Assembly (NCBI GenBank): GCA_017380355.1 | Contig: JAFOED010000156.1 | Coordinates: 1-41,142, forward strand | Source: Ruminococcus sp. | GTDB taxonomy: Bacteria > Bacillota > Clostridia > Oscillospirales > Acutalibacteraceae | Direction: 5' to 3' | DNA length: 41,142 nt | Notes under the pieces: generated by a model | What the model saw: only the letters and a program-made list of their open reading frames with translations | What the model was told of the DNA's origin: nothing | The model's database searches: none | Shown here: piece by piece, positions 7,332-15,500 of the stretch | Layout: each line of letters opens with the position of its first letter | Position numbering within the stretch: position 1 is the first letter of the stretch | Program-made: the position numbers and the translations under genes

Positions 7332-9464
7332 ATGGAAAAATATCTAGTTATTGCGACCTTTGTCGGCGCGGTACTGGCTCTTGTTTTCGCTGTTATTATG
7401 GCAAAACGCGTGCTCAGTTTCGACGAGGGTACAGACAAAATGAAAAAAATCTCCGCATCAATTCGTCAGGGTGCCAACGCATACCTTAAGAGACAGTATA
7501 CAATCGTGTCTATCTTCTTCGGCGGTATGTTCCTTATCCTTTGTGCTATGGCGATATTCGGATTACTTACTCCGTACGTTCCGTTTGCGTTCATCACAGG
7601 TGGCTTCTTCTCGGGCCTTTCAGGCTTTGTAGGTATGAAGATTGCTACAGCTGCAAACGCAAGAACAGCTAACGCGTGCAGAAGTGGTCTTAACAAAGGT
7701 TTAAGAGTAGCATTCTCTGCTGGTTCTGTTATGGGCTTTACTGTAGTAGGTTTAGGACTTTTAGATATTTCTATCTGGTTCTTCTTACTCAGATTCGTGT
7801 TCCACTGTGAAGCTGCTGAAATCACAAGCGCTATGCTTACATTCGGTATGGGTGCTTCTTCTATGGCGCTCTTCGCTCGTGTTGGCGGCGGTATATTTAC
7901 AAAAGCTGCAGACGTTGGCGCTGACCTTGTAGGTAAGGTTGAAGCTGGTATTCCTGAGGATGACCCACGTAACCCTGCTTGTATCGCTGATAACGTAGGC
8001 GATAACGTAGGTGACGTTGCTGGTATGGGTGCTGACCTTTATGAGTCTTATGTTGGCTCTGTAATTTCAGCATCAGCTTTAGGCGTTGCTGCTTTCTCTA
8101 ATCTCCACGACAAAGCATTCGGATTTAAAGCTATGGCTGTTCCTATGCTCATCGCTGCAGTTGGTATCCTTTGTTCTATTTTAGGTACATTCTTTGTACG
8201 TACAAAGGAAAACGCTACACAGAAGATGTTACTTAAGTCACTTTCACGTGGTACAAACCTTTCAGCTATTATCATTGCTATCGCTGCATTCCCGATTATC
8301 TACTATGTATTAGGCGAAGGCAGCATGAATAACATCGGTTTCTATTTCGCTATTTTAGCAGGCTTAGTTGCTGGTGTACTCATCGGTCTTTCTACTGAGT
8401 ACTTTACTTCTGATTCTTACAAGCCTACAAGAAAGCTTGCAGGCAAGTCAGAAACAGGTTCTGCTACAATTATCATCGGCGGTTTAGGTTTAGGTATGCT
8501 CTCAACAGTACTTCCTATCGTAATCGTTGGTGCTTGTATTCTTATCGCTTACTATGTATCAGCTGGTAGCCTTACTGAAGCAAGCGGTGCTTCTGGCGGT
8601 CTTTATGGTATCGCTTTAGCTGCTGTTGGTATGCTTTCTACTTTAGGTATCACACTCGCAACAGACGCTTATGGTCCTGTTGCTGATAATGCTGGTGGTA
8701 TCGCTGAGATGTCAGGTCTCGAGCCTGAAGTAAGACAGAGAACTGACGCATTAGACGCTCTTGGTAACACAACTGCTGCTACAGGTAAGGGTTTTGCTAT
8801 CGGTTCTGCTGCACTTACAGCTCTTGCTCTTATCGCATCATATATTGATGAGATTTCAGAAGCTACAGGCTTTAATTATGAGTCATTCACAATTATGAAC
8901 CCTTGCGTACTCGTAGGTATCTTCATCGGTGCTTGCTTACCATTTGTATTCGCAGCTCTCACAATGGAAGCTGTTGGCCGTGCTGCACAGTCTGTAGTTA
9001 TCGAAGTAAGACGTCAGTTCAAGCAGATTACTGGTCTTTTAGATGGTAAGGCTGACGCTGACTACGCAAAGTGCGTTGACCTTTGTACAAAGTCAAGCTT
9101 AAAGGAAATGATTCTTCCTACAATCGTAGCTGTTGTAACTCCTGTTGCTGTTGGTATGATTTTAGGCGTTAACGGTGTTGTTGGTATGCTCGGCGGTGCT
9201 ACCGTCGCAGGCTTCCTCCTCGCTGTATTTATGTCTAACTCCGGCGGTGCATGGGATAACGCTAAGAAGTACATCGAGTCAGGCGTACACGGCGGTAAGG
9301 GAAGTGACCAGCACAAAGCTGCTGTTGTTGGTGACACAGTAGGTGACCCATTCAAGGATACATCAGGTCCTGCTATCAACATCCTTATCAAGCTTCTTTC
9401 TATGGTATCAATCGTATTCGCAGGTCTTGTAGTAAGCTACTCACTTGCAAACTTCATTTTCTGA
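7332..9464 (+). CDS. hppA: Membrane-bound ion-pumping pyrophosphatase, K+-dependent type
   Basis: 710 residues with about 16 predicted membrane helices. It hydrolyses cytosolic pyrophosphate and pumps H+ or Na+ outward. The substrate-binding signature DVGADLVGKVE (about 195-205) is followed by EDDPRNPA and DNVGDNVGD. A second acidic set is at DNAGGIAEM and a third at GDTVGDPFKD near the C-terminus. The monovalent-cation determinant reads GNTTAATGKG, with Ala and Gly where K+-independent enzymes carry Lys and Thr, so this belongs to the K+-dependent group, which includes Na+ pumps and Na+/H+ pumps; which ion is moved cannot be settled by eye. AAGGAGG lies 12 bp before the ATG, slightly far but workable. 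Its codons are strongly biased to GCT/GGT, suggesting high expression. Confidence 0.96.
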   Translation: MEKYLVIATFVGAVLALVFAVIMAKRVLSFDEGTDKMKKISASIRQGANAYLKRQYTIVSIFFGGMFLILCAMAIFGLLTPYVPFAFITGGFFSGLSGFVGMKIATAANARTANACRSGLNKGLRVAFSAGSVMGFTVVGLGLLDISIWFFLLRFVFHCEAAEITSAMLTFGMGASSMALFARVGGGIFTKAADVGADLVGKVEAGIPEDDPRNPACIADNVGDNVGDVAGMGADLYESYVGSVISASALGVAAFSNLHDKAFGFKAMAVPMLIAAVGILCSILGTFFVRTKENATQKMLLKSLSRGTNLSAIIIAIAAFPIIYYVLGEGSMNNIGFYFAILAGLVAGVLIGLSTEYFTSDSYKPTRKLAGKSETGSATIIIGGLGLGMLSTVLPIVIVGACILIAYYVSAGSLTEASGASGGLYGIALAAVGMLSTLGITLATDAYGPVADNAGGIAEMSGLEPEVRQRTDALDALGNTTAATGKGFAIGSAALTALALIASYIDEISEATGFNYESFTIMNPCVLVGIFIGACLPFVFAALTMEAVGRAAQSVVIEVRRQFKQITGLLDGKADADYAKCVDLCTKSSLKEMILPTIVAVVTPVAVGMILGVNGVVGMLGGATVAGFLLAVFMSNSGGAWDNAKKYIESGVHGGKGSDQHKAAVVGDTVGDPFKDTSGPAINILIKLLSMVSIVFAGLVVSYSLANFIF

Positions 9465-9496
9465 TAATTGGATTATAAATAGTAATTATATACAAA

Positions 9497-9529
9497 CAGC
9501 GTGTAGGTTTTTCTACACGCTGTTTTTTT
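9497..9529 (+). terminator. Rho-independent terminator of hppA
   Basis: CAGCGTGTAG (9497-9506) pairs with CTACACGCTG (9513-9522), followed by seven T. Confidence 0.92.
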
Positions 9530-9536
9530 GTTGCGT

Positions 9537-9565
9537 TTGACTTGCAATATTATGAAGGGTATAAT
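9537..9565 (+). promoter_or_regulatory. Promoter of the small dockerin protein gene
   Basis: TTGACT (9537-9542), 17-bp spacer, TATAAT (9560-9565). The start codon is at 9678, leaving an A/T-rich leader of about 105 nt with no recognised riboswitch. Confidence 0.75.
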
Positions 9566-9677
9566 AAATGTATAGGAAAAATTTTTAGCAAGTGAAACAA
9601 AAACGACCTTACAATCGTATTATTTATAGAGGTTTTTGTAATTATAATCATTATAAGATGATTTTGGAGGTAATATT

Positions 9678-10631
9678 ATGAAAAAATTGCTATGCGTTTT
9701 ATTAGCTATAATAATGATTATGTCTTCTGTTATTACTTCGTCTGCATTTGGATGGCAAGACCCAGGTGTTATTACAGTTGACGAAGCTGTTAAAGAGCAC
9801 GAGCTTAAGACAGGCGAAAAAGTCGAGACAAACAGATATTACTTCCTTATGCCGAATGGCTCTAACGGTGATTTAGGCGATGATGATTCGGTTGATGAAA
9901 CAGGCTATCCGCTGGGACATTTTGGAGAGTATTCTGAGTCGTGGTTTACAACATTATCAGACGGAAGTCCTGCGACAAATACTGCCTGTATTTACTGGTG
10001 GGATTCAGGCGTTGCTGATCCAGCTGCTTGGGTAGGTTACCTCCCATCAGGTGTTGACGTTAACGACCCTTGTGTCTTCTATGCGGATGTTCCAAAAGCT
10101 GTTACAACAATCATCTGGAATAATGGAGTAGACGGTGGTATGGATACCACACAGGATATCTACTTCTGTACTGCTCAGACAGTTAACATCCCATGTGAAT
10201 ACTATGATCCTGGCGAGTCACCAAACTACCCATATGGATTAGATTCATTTGATAATATGATTTATGTTCTAGACCCTGACTTAATAAGAATATGGGAAAA
10301 CGTCGAGTGTGGCGGTGAGTGGTATTACTACTACGGCGATGGTTGTTACGGCTTTGCAAAAGATGGAACAAAAGCGAATTGCCTACGCAACGATCACTAT
10401 GATGCTGATGGAAATCACACAGAAGCAGGAGAAACTGATGTTGTAAAGGGCGATGTTGACAACGATGGAAATCTCAGCATAGCGGATGCAACTTTAATTC
10501 AGCGTTTCGTAGCACATATCGATGAGTTCAGCGAAGAACAGGAAAAGTGTGCTGATATTGACAACAACAGCGCGGTAAATATCTTTGATGCAACAAAAGT
10601 CCAGATATACCTAGTTGGTTACAGAGAGTAA
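9678..10631 (+). CDS. Secreted dockerin protein with unrecognised N-terminal module
   Basis: 317 residues. A signal peptide (about 1-23, MKKLLCVLLAIIMIMSSVIT then SSA) is followed by a ~220-residue aromatic, acidic module and a C-terminal type I dockerin (about 255-315). The dockerin shows two Ca2+-loop repeats, GDVDNDGNLSIADATLIQRF and CADIDNNSAVNIFDATKVQI, so the protein should plug into a cohesin scaffold or cell-surface assembly. The middle module is rich in Trp and Tyr (ACIYWW, TTIIWNNG, GGEWYYYYGDG), as in carbohydrate-binding modules, and has seven Cys, unusual for a secreted clostridial protein. I recognise no catalytic motif; it may be a binding subunit rather than an enzyme. GGAGG is eight bases before the ATG. 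Monocistronic, with its own promoter and terminator. Confidence 0.85.
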   Translation: MKKLLCVLLAIIMIMSSVITSSAFGWQDPGVITVDEAVKEHELKTGEKVETNRYYFLMPNGSNGDLGDDDSVDETGYPLGHFGEYSESWFTTLSDGSPATNTACIYWWDSGVADPAAWVGYLPSGVDVNDPCVFYADVPKAVTTIIWNNGVDGGMDTTQDIYFCTAQTVNIPCEYYDPGESPNYPYGLDSFDNMIYVLDPDLIRIWENVECGGEWYYYYGDGCYGFAKDGTKANCLRNDHYDADGNHTEAGETDVVKGDVDNDGNLSIADATLIQRFVAHIDEFSEEQEKCADIDNNSAVNIFDATKVQIYLVGYRE

Positions 10632-10647
10632 TAGTTTTGATTTATAA

Positions 10648-10679
10648 CAGCGTATCGAGCAACCGGTACGCTGTTTTTT
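10648..10679 (+). terminator. Terminator of the small dockerin gene
   Basis: CAGCGTA (10648-10654) pairs with TACGCTG (10667-10673) and is followed by six T. Confidence 0.85.
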
Positions 10680-10702
10680 ATTGAGTTGCGGTTTAGATAC
10701 TT

Positions 10703-10860
10703 AATAATATCATGCCTCGTCCACCTACGATTCTCCTTAAAAGTCCACGTACTCAATTAACCACTCTTCGGACAGTTTGTACCCTTTGGCAGTCCCGACT
10801 CGTATGTCGTTTCCTCGAGGGCTGAGCACCTCGGACACTTAAATTTCGAACACTCGTTCG
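10703..10860. other. GC-richer structured island in a 530-bp non-coding gap
   Basis: No convincing gene lies between 10632 and 11162. This part is visibly richer in GC than its flanks. It can fold into consecutive hairpins: GGAC/GTCC (10770-10796), CGAC/GTCG (10797-10809), CGAGG/CCTCG (10816-10833) and a perfect TTCGAAC-ACTC-GTTCGAA (10845-10862). A long-range GCCTCG-type helix is also possible on the minus strand. A direct repeat GTCCAC(C/G)TAC occurs at 10730 and 10743. On the minus strand a 33-codon frame (10748-10838) reads like protein (GTAKGYKLSEEWLIEYVDF) but has a stop directly upstream and no ribosome-binding site. It is either an unrecognised structured RNA or the remains of a gene; I cannot tell which. 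Confidence 0.35.
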
Positions 10861-10875
10861 AATAATTCGCTATAA

Positions 10876-10979
10876 GAATTAACAATTACAGACTGAAATC
10901 TTTATGTCTTACAGAGAATTAACTATTACAGATTGAAAGTTTTTATTATTCCAAACGGAATTAACAATTGCTAAACTGT
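10876..10979. repeat. Three imperfect direct repeats at 40- and 42-bp spacing
   Basis: GAATTAAC(A/T)ATTACAGA begins at 10876 and at 10916, and a shorter copy, GAATTAACAATTGCTAAACTG, at 10958. The first two copies match over about 23 bp with two or three changes. The spacers are AT-rich and unrelated. The regular spacing of roughly four DNA turns suggests binding sites on one face of the helix. Too few and too degenerate for a CRISPR array. Confidence 0.6.
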
Positions 10980-11162
10980 AAGTCAGATATATAAAGGTGT
11001 AACTGGAGTTTTTTTGCTATGTCTGTTAAAATATAGTTGTAAGGTAAAGAGGGTTTTTGAAAAATCCGACCTTAAAATTTATGGCTTTGAATATAAATCT
11101 TCACAGATTGGATATATACAGAACATTAAACTTTATGGAATTTTTTGAAGGAGGATGAATTT

Positions 11163-11333
11163 ATGCGTATCAACGTAATGGGCGAAAAGGTTTCGGACAA
11201 GATTGTAAAAATGTACGTAAACGAGCTAGTGAAAGCACATCCTGATAAGAGAATTTCTGCGGTGGATATCATCGTAGAGGGCGATTTTTTGAAGGTAAAG
11301 TGCAAATATGAGGAATTAGACTGTATCGCTTGA
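11163..11333 (+). CDS. Small orphan protein of unknown function (56 residues)
   Basis: Starts MRINVMGEKVSDKIVKMYVN at the ATG at 11163, chosen because AAGGAGG (11148-11154) is eight bases upstream; an in-frame ATG at 11145 precedes that site. Charged, predicted alpha-beta mix, two Cys near the end (VKCKYEELDCIA), no signal peptide and no membrane segment. It has a clean ribosome-binding site and a strong terminator immediately after the stop, so it is very likely expressed. Upstream at about 11041-11077, AAGGT...ACCTT enclosing a GG(T)TTTT/AAAA(T)CC stem may form a leader hairpin. I do not recognise the family and assign no function. Confidence 0.7.
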   Translation: MRINVMGEKVSDKIVKMYVNELVKAHPDKRISAVDIIVEGDFLKVKCKYEELDCIA

Positions 11334-11335
11334 AA

Positions 11336-11367
11336 AAATCCTCCTGCTTAATTGCAGGAGGATTTTT
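11336..11367 (+). terminator. Rho-independent terminator of the small orphan gene
   Basis: AATCCTCCTGC and GCAGGAGGATT form an 11-bp stem around TTAATT, followed by a T run. Confidence 0.9.
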
Positions 11368-11380
11368 AATTTTTTTCTGC

Positions 11381-11408
11381 TTGACTTTTTTATAAAAGGT
11401 GTTATAAT
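11381..11408 (+). promoter_or_regulatory. Promoter of the riboswitch-controlled antiporter
   Basis: TTGACT (11381-11386), 16-bp spacer, TATAAT (11403-11408). The expected start near 11415 falls at the base of the riboswitch P1 helix. Confidence 0.82.
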
Positions 11409-11411
11409 CGT

Positions 11412-11518
11412 GACAGTAAAGGGGAGTAGGAAGCAGCTTTGCTGCGGTATGGTTCGTCATCTCGTAGAAATACCGGACCACGCCCGAAACAGATTAGTTT
11501 TGAGACGAGACTTTTACT
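11412..11518 (+). ncRNA. yybP-ykoY (Mn2+-family) riboswitch
   Basis: Contains the conserved elements in order: AAAGGGGAGTAG at 11418-11429, a variable hairpin GAAGCAGCTTTGCTGC, CGTCAT at 11455-11460, a second arm with CCGGACC...CGCCCG, and a 3' GAGACTTTTACTG near 11507-11519. CAGTAAA at the 5' end pairs with TTTACTG at the 3' end to form P1. Most studied members of this class sense Mn2+, and some are linked to Ca2+ or other cation exporters; the gene downstream here is a Ca2+/cation antiporter, fitting that pattern. The 3' P1 strand overlaps the 5' arm of the terminator at 11508-11540, so ligand binding should prevent termination and switch the gene on. Confidence 0.85.
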
Positions 11519-11546
11519 GCGTAAGGCGCAGTAGGAGTCTTTTTTT
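11508..11546 (+). terminator. Riboswitch expression-platform terminator
   Basis: AGACT-TTT-ACTGCG (from 11508) pairs with CGCAGT-AGG-AGTCT (ending 11540), followed by six T, only about 17 nt before the antiporter start. Its 5' arm is shared with riboswitch P1, giving mutually exclusive structures. Confidence 0.85.
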
Positions 11547-11562
11547 ATGCATGGAGGATTAT

Positions 11563-12498
11563 ATGATCTGGCTTAATATTTTACTTTTGCTCGTTGGTTT
11601 TGCGCTATTGGTTAAAGGCGCTGACTTTTTCGTTGACGGTAGCTCGTCTATCGCTCGACTACTGAAAATACCATCGGTTGTAATCGGTCTGACTATTGTA
11701 GCGATGGGTACATCGTCACCTGAAGCAGCGGTAAGTATCACAGCGTCAGTACAGGGTTCAAACGAGATTGCCCTTGGCAACGTCGTTGGTTCGAATATAT
11801 TCAACTTGCTTGCAGTGGTTGGTATGTGTGCGCTGATTAAGCCATTTGAGCTTGATAAAACTATACTGAAAAGAGATTATCCGTTTAATCTTATTGCGTG
11901 CGTAGTTATGATAGTATTTATGCTCATCGGAAGTCTCGTTGGTATGCTTGATGGCATAATGATGCTTGTATTATTAATAGGCTATATTACTTTCTTGGTA
12001 GTTGTTGCGCTGAAAAACCGCACAGAGGGTGACGAAAACACAAAGAAGAAGTCACCTGTTATAAGCGTCATTTGTATCATAGGCGGTCTTGCTGCTATTA
12101 TATTTGGCGGTGACCTCGTAGTTGATAATGCCAAATCTATAGCTTCTGCTGTAGGATTAAGCGAGACTTTTATTGGTCTGACAATCGTTGCTATCGGCAC
12201 TTCACTTCCTGAACTTGTGACAAGTATTGTCGCTTCGAGAAAAGGTGAGAATGAGTTAGCACTTGGTAACGTTATCGGTTCTAATATATTTAACATTCTG
12301 TTTATTTTAGGTTTATCAGGAGCAATCAGCCCGATTACAGTAGACACAAGTGCGATTATTAACACAATTATTATGATTGCAATGACATTTATAGTGTTCA
12401 TCGTTTGTGCTATCCGTAAAAAGCTCGGTAGGGTTGAGGGTGCAATTATGGTAGCTTCATATATTGCTTATACTGGTTATCTCATCTATGTCGGCTAA
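11563..12498 (+). CDS. Calcium/sodium antiporter family (YrbG/CaxA-like) cation exchanger
   Basis: 311 residues from the ATG at 11563, selected because GGAGG sits five bases upstream; the longer frame back to 11410 would translate the riboswitch. About ten membrane helices in two inverted halves, each with the alpha-repeat signature: GTSSPEAAVS...ALGNVVGSNIFN in the first and GTSLPELVTS...ALGNVIGSNIFN in the second. These acidic repeats bind the exchanged cations. The family exports Ca2+ (or other divalent cations) in exchange for Na+ or K+. Control by a yybP-ykoY riboswitch suggests it responds to Mn2+ or Ca2+ excess. Single-gene transcript ending at a shared terminator. Confidence 0.92.
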   Translation: MIWLNILLLLVGFALLVKGADFFVDGSSSIARLLKIPSVVIGLTIVAMGTSSPEAAVSITASVQGSNEIALGNVVGSNIFNLLAVVGMCALIKPFELDKTILKRDYPFNLIACVVMIVFMLIGSLVGMLDGIMMLVLLIGYITFLVVVALKNRTEGDENTKKKSPVISVICIIGGLAAIIFGGDLVVDNAKSIASAVGLSETFIGLTIVAIGTSLPELVTSIVASRKGENELALGNVIGSNIFNILFILGLSGAISPITVDTSAIINTIIMIAMTFIVFIVCAIRKKLGRVEGAIMVASYIAYTGYLIYVG

Positions 12499-12517
12499 TT
12501 TAAATAAGGTAAAACAA

Positions 12518-12545
12518 AAGCCACCTCACATTTGTGAGGTGGCTT
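12518..12545. terminator. Bidirectional terminator
   Basis: AAGCCACCTCACA and TGTGAGGTGGCTT form a 13-bp perfect stem with a tiny loop between two convergent genes. There are A and T runs on both sides. Confidence 0.9.
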
Positions 12546-12563
12546 AATTTATTTAGGTAGATA

Positions 12564-15500
12564 TTATTTTGTTTTGTATGAGCCGATACCTAAACCATCA
12601 TCAAACTTAGCAACAAATCTCTGAATATATGTTGCGTCAACAACTGTGACTTCAGCGTCTCCATTAACGTCTGCAGCAATTTCATTGATTTCAGCTGTAA
12701 GTTTAGCGACAGCTCTCTGAACTAAAGTAGCGTCAATAACAACAACAGAGTCGTTTCCGTCAGCGTCACCGAGCATATACTTAGCGCTTGAGCCAGTGCA
12801 GATGTTGTCTGCCTTGTCGAGTACGAAGTAGTCGTACTGAACGTTATTGTCAGGTCTGTACTGTTCAGTGCCGTAAGTGTGTGTATCCTGTGACATATTT
12901 GAGTCGTAGTGGTTAGCCTTGTCGTACTTAACAACGATCTCGTGGTTGCCCTTAGTGAGGTCTAAGAGGAGGTGTGTACTTGTCTGGAAGTCGAAGTTGA
13001 CAACAGGGAAGAACATAGCACCAACGTCTTTACCGTCAACAAATACGGAACGGATAGCACAGTTAGAACATGAGTTAGGGTCGTTAGAGCTGTAGTCGTT
13101 GTAACATGCCCAGAAGAGATACTGGCCTTCTTCTGCGATATTTACATTTATCTTGAGCTCTCTGTTAACGTTTGCAGCGAAAGTATCAGTAACAACCTGC
13201 TTGCCTGCAACAGTAGTCTTAGAAAGACTTGTGAGTGTGCAGTTCTCAGCTTCAATCTTAATACGACCAGGGCTTACGATAATAGGTCTTGACATTTCGC
13301 TCCATACGCCGTCACGGGAGATAACAACTACTGAGTACGCACCGTAAACTGTAGGATCTACTGTGTAAGAGTTTGTAGCACAGTCAACATATTCAGAGCC
13401 TGTCCATACTTTGTATGTGCAACCACTCTGTGCGCCCCATGTGAGCTTATTGCCTGAAAGTTTAGCAACAGGCATTTTTGGAGATATAACGTGGTTTTTC
13501 TCGTCGTTGAGGTTAACTTTTTCGTCGTTGTACTCGTTTTCGCTTTCCTTAACAACGATGTCGATTTTGTAGTCACCAGTTGCACCGAATGGGAGTGTGT
13601 AGGATGTGCCTACGTTCTCGCCGTTTACTGTGATAGAAACGATTTCACTTCCCTTACCTGTGAGTGAGAGGTCGATTGTAGCGTCACAGTATGTATAGTT
13701 ATCGATGTAGAACGGACCTACCATCCACTCAGGAACGTAAGGTTCGAAAGTGATACCGTCAGTATCGTAAATCATACCGAAGAGTACTTTGTAGTAACCT
13801 GAAAGTGTAGCAGCGATAGACCATAACTGGTGGTTAACGTGGATACCTTCACCTGTTGTGAAGTCTACAACTTCCTTGTTTACGAGAGAAGTAGCAGCAG
13901 CTGTGATACATGAGTTCCAGATTTCCTCAGAAAGCTCGTCGTAACCGTGTTCTGCACCAGCAAGCATAAGCTGTGCTTCCCAACCCGGCCATACGCCACG
14001 GTTGTGGTAAACTCTGTCTTTGTGTTCGAGGTCACCCTGTTTGTTAGGGTAAACAACGTTTGCACCGTAAGTTACGAGTGGATAGTTCTCAGCGATAGAT
14101 TTGAGCTGTTCTTCAGAACCGATGTTAAACCAGAGTGCGTAGCCGTTTGCGATACAGTCGATTTTGTATGCAAGTGGTGCGCCCATATAGCTTGGATACT
14201 CCCAAGCAGCGTAAGCGCCGAGTTCATCGTGCCAGAGTCTTTCTGTAACTGCTTTATAGAGAGCATCGTATTTTTCCTGTAAGTATGCTTTGTCTGATTT
14301 ACCTAAAATGTCAGCAGTCTCGATCATTCTCTGGAGTACGCCGAGGTAAATCATATTTACGCTTGCTGCCTTGCATTCTGCGATGTTAGCGAGAGATTCT
14401 TCAACCTCGTTACCCATCCAGTCAGGATATGTCTGTGAACGCCAGTCAAGACCACAAGTTTCGCCCTTAATAAGGCCTGACTCTTCGTCGTATGCTGTGT
14501 TATAGTCCTGCTTAATGTTATCTAAGCAGATGTCATAGAAATACTCGAGAACAGACTCATCGCCTGTTGAGAGGTAGATTTCCCATACTGAGAGGTATGT
14601 GATAATCTTGTCAGTTGATACAGGGTAAGAACCGCCTGTACCTGTATCCTGTTCGAATACCTTAAAGCCGTTGAAATGAACAACTTTCTCTTTCGCACAG
14701 TTAAGTGAGATTTCAGGATAAATAGCAGCTAAGGAGAATTCACATGACATAGCTGTGTCACGAGTCCATACCTTTCTCCATGTTTCACCTGTGTAGAAAG
14801 CTGTACCAAACTCAGACTGGAACTTGTTGATAACGGTTTCTTCCATAGAGAGGTTGTAAACAGCTTCAGCAAGTGGAGTGTTAGGAGCACGGAAAACAGG
14901 CATATCAGATGTGTTATGCTCCTGAGTCCATGTATTAGCTGTGCCTGAAGTAGTTGATGTGATAGATGTAGGTGAGTTTACAGTAACTGTACCCTTTGTA
15001 TCAACGATGCCGTTAGGATTAAGAGTGTATGAGTAGCCGTATACATAGTCAAGGTCAGCGTTAAACTGTGAACTTAAGTAGTAAGCAGGGTAGTAAGCAG
15101 CCTGAGCGTTACCGTTCTGCTTTTCTGTATTGATAGCAGCTGAATCTGTGTAAGTACTTAAAATACGGTACTTACCTGTAGACATATCTACCATCCACTT
15201 GCCCTGATTGGTGTTTCCGTCAGGAGCAGCAAGAACATCTGCGCCTGAAATGTAGAGGTAGTTTCCTGTTTTTGCGTTCTGGATGTAACAAACCTGTGGG
15301 TCTTGTGTTGGAATAAAGTTCCAAGTTGTGTTAGCGGAAGCGTAGTCAGCGGCATTTATGCTGATATAAGCGAGCTTGCCGTCTTTTTCGCACAGCACCT
15401 GGTCAGCGTGGTCGCTCCAAGCGCTCTGGATAGAAACGTTCTGCTGGATTTTATCGAATGTGTAGAGATTCTTTGTGTCGCCTGAAAGAACAGTTGCGTT

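Noticed and set aside
7196..7489. 97-codon plus frame overlapping the start of hppA
   Set aside because: It crosses the hppA promoter and ribosome-binding site, and the translation has no family resemblance.
7466..9391. Minus-strand open frames within hppA
   Set aside because: Shadows of a highly biased coding sequence; Pro/Thr/Ala-rich translations without motifs or start signals.
10700..10816. Small plus-strand ORF beginning MPRPPTILLK in the intergenic gap
   Set aside because: No ribosome-binding site, composition unlike neighbouring proteins, and it lies across the hairpin-forming island.
10876..10979. Possible short CRISPR array from three evenly spaced repeats
   Set aside because: Only three copies, the third matches over a short stretch, repeats are AT-rich without a palindrome, and no cas gene is nearby.
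11410..11562. Longer start for the antiporter (51 extra residues)
   Set aside because: The extra stretch is the riboswitch and its terminator; the ATG at 11563 has a good ribosome-binding site and gives the normal family N-terminus.
13153..14282. Several long open frames on the plus strand opposite the dockerin enzyme
   Set aside because: They mirror the codon structure of the minus-strand enzyme, have no ribosome-binding sites, and give low-complexity translations.
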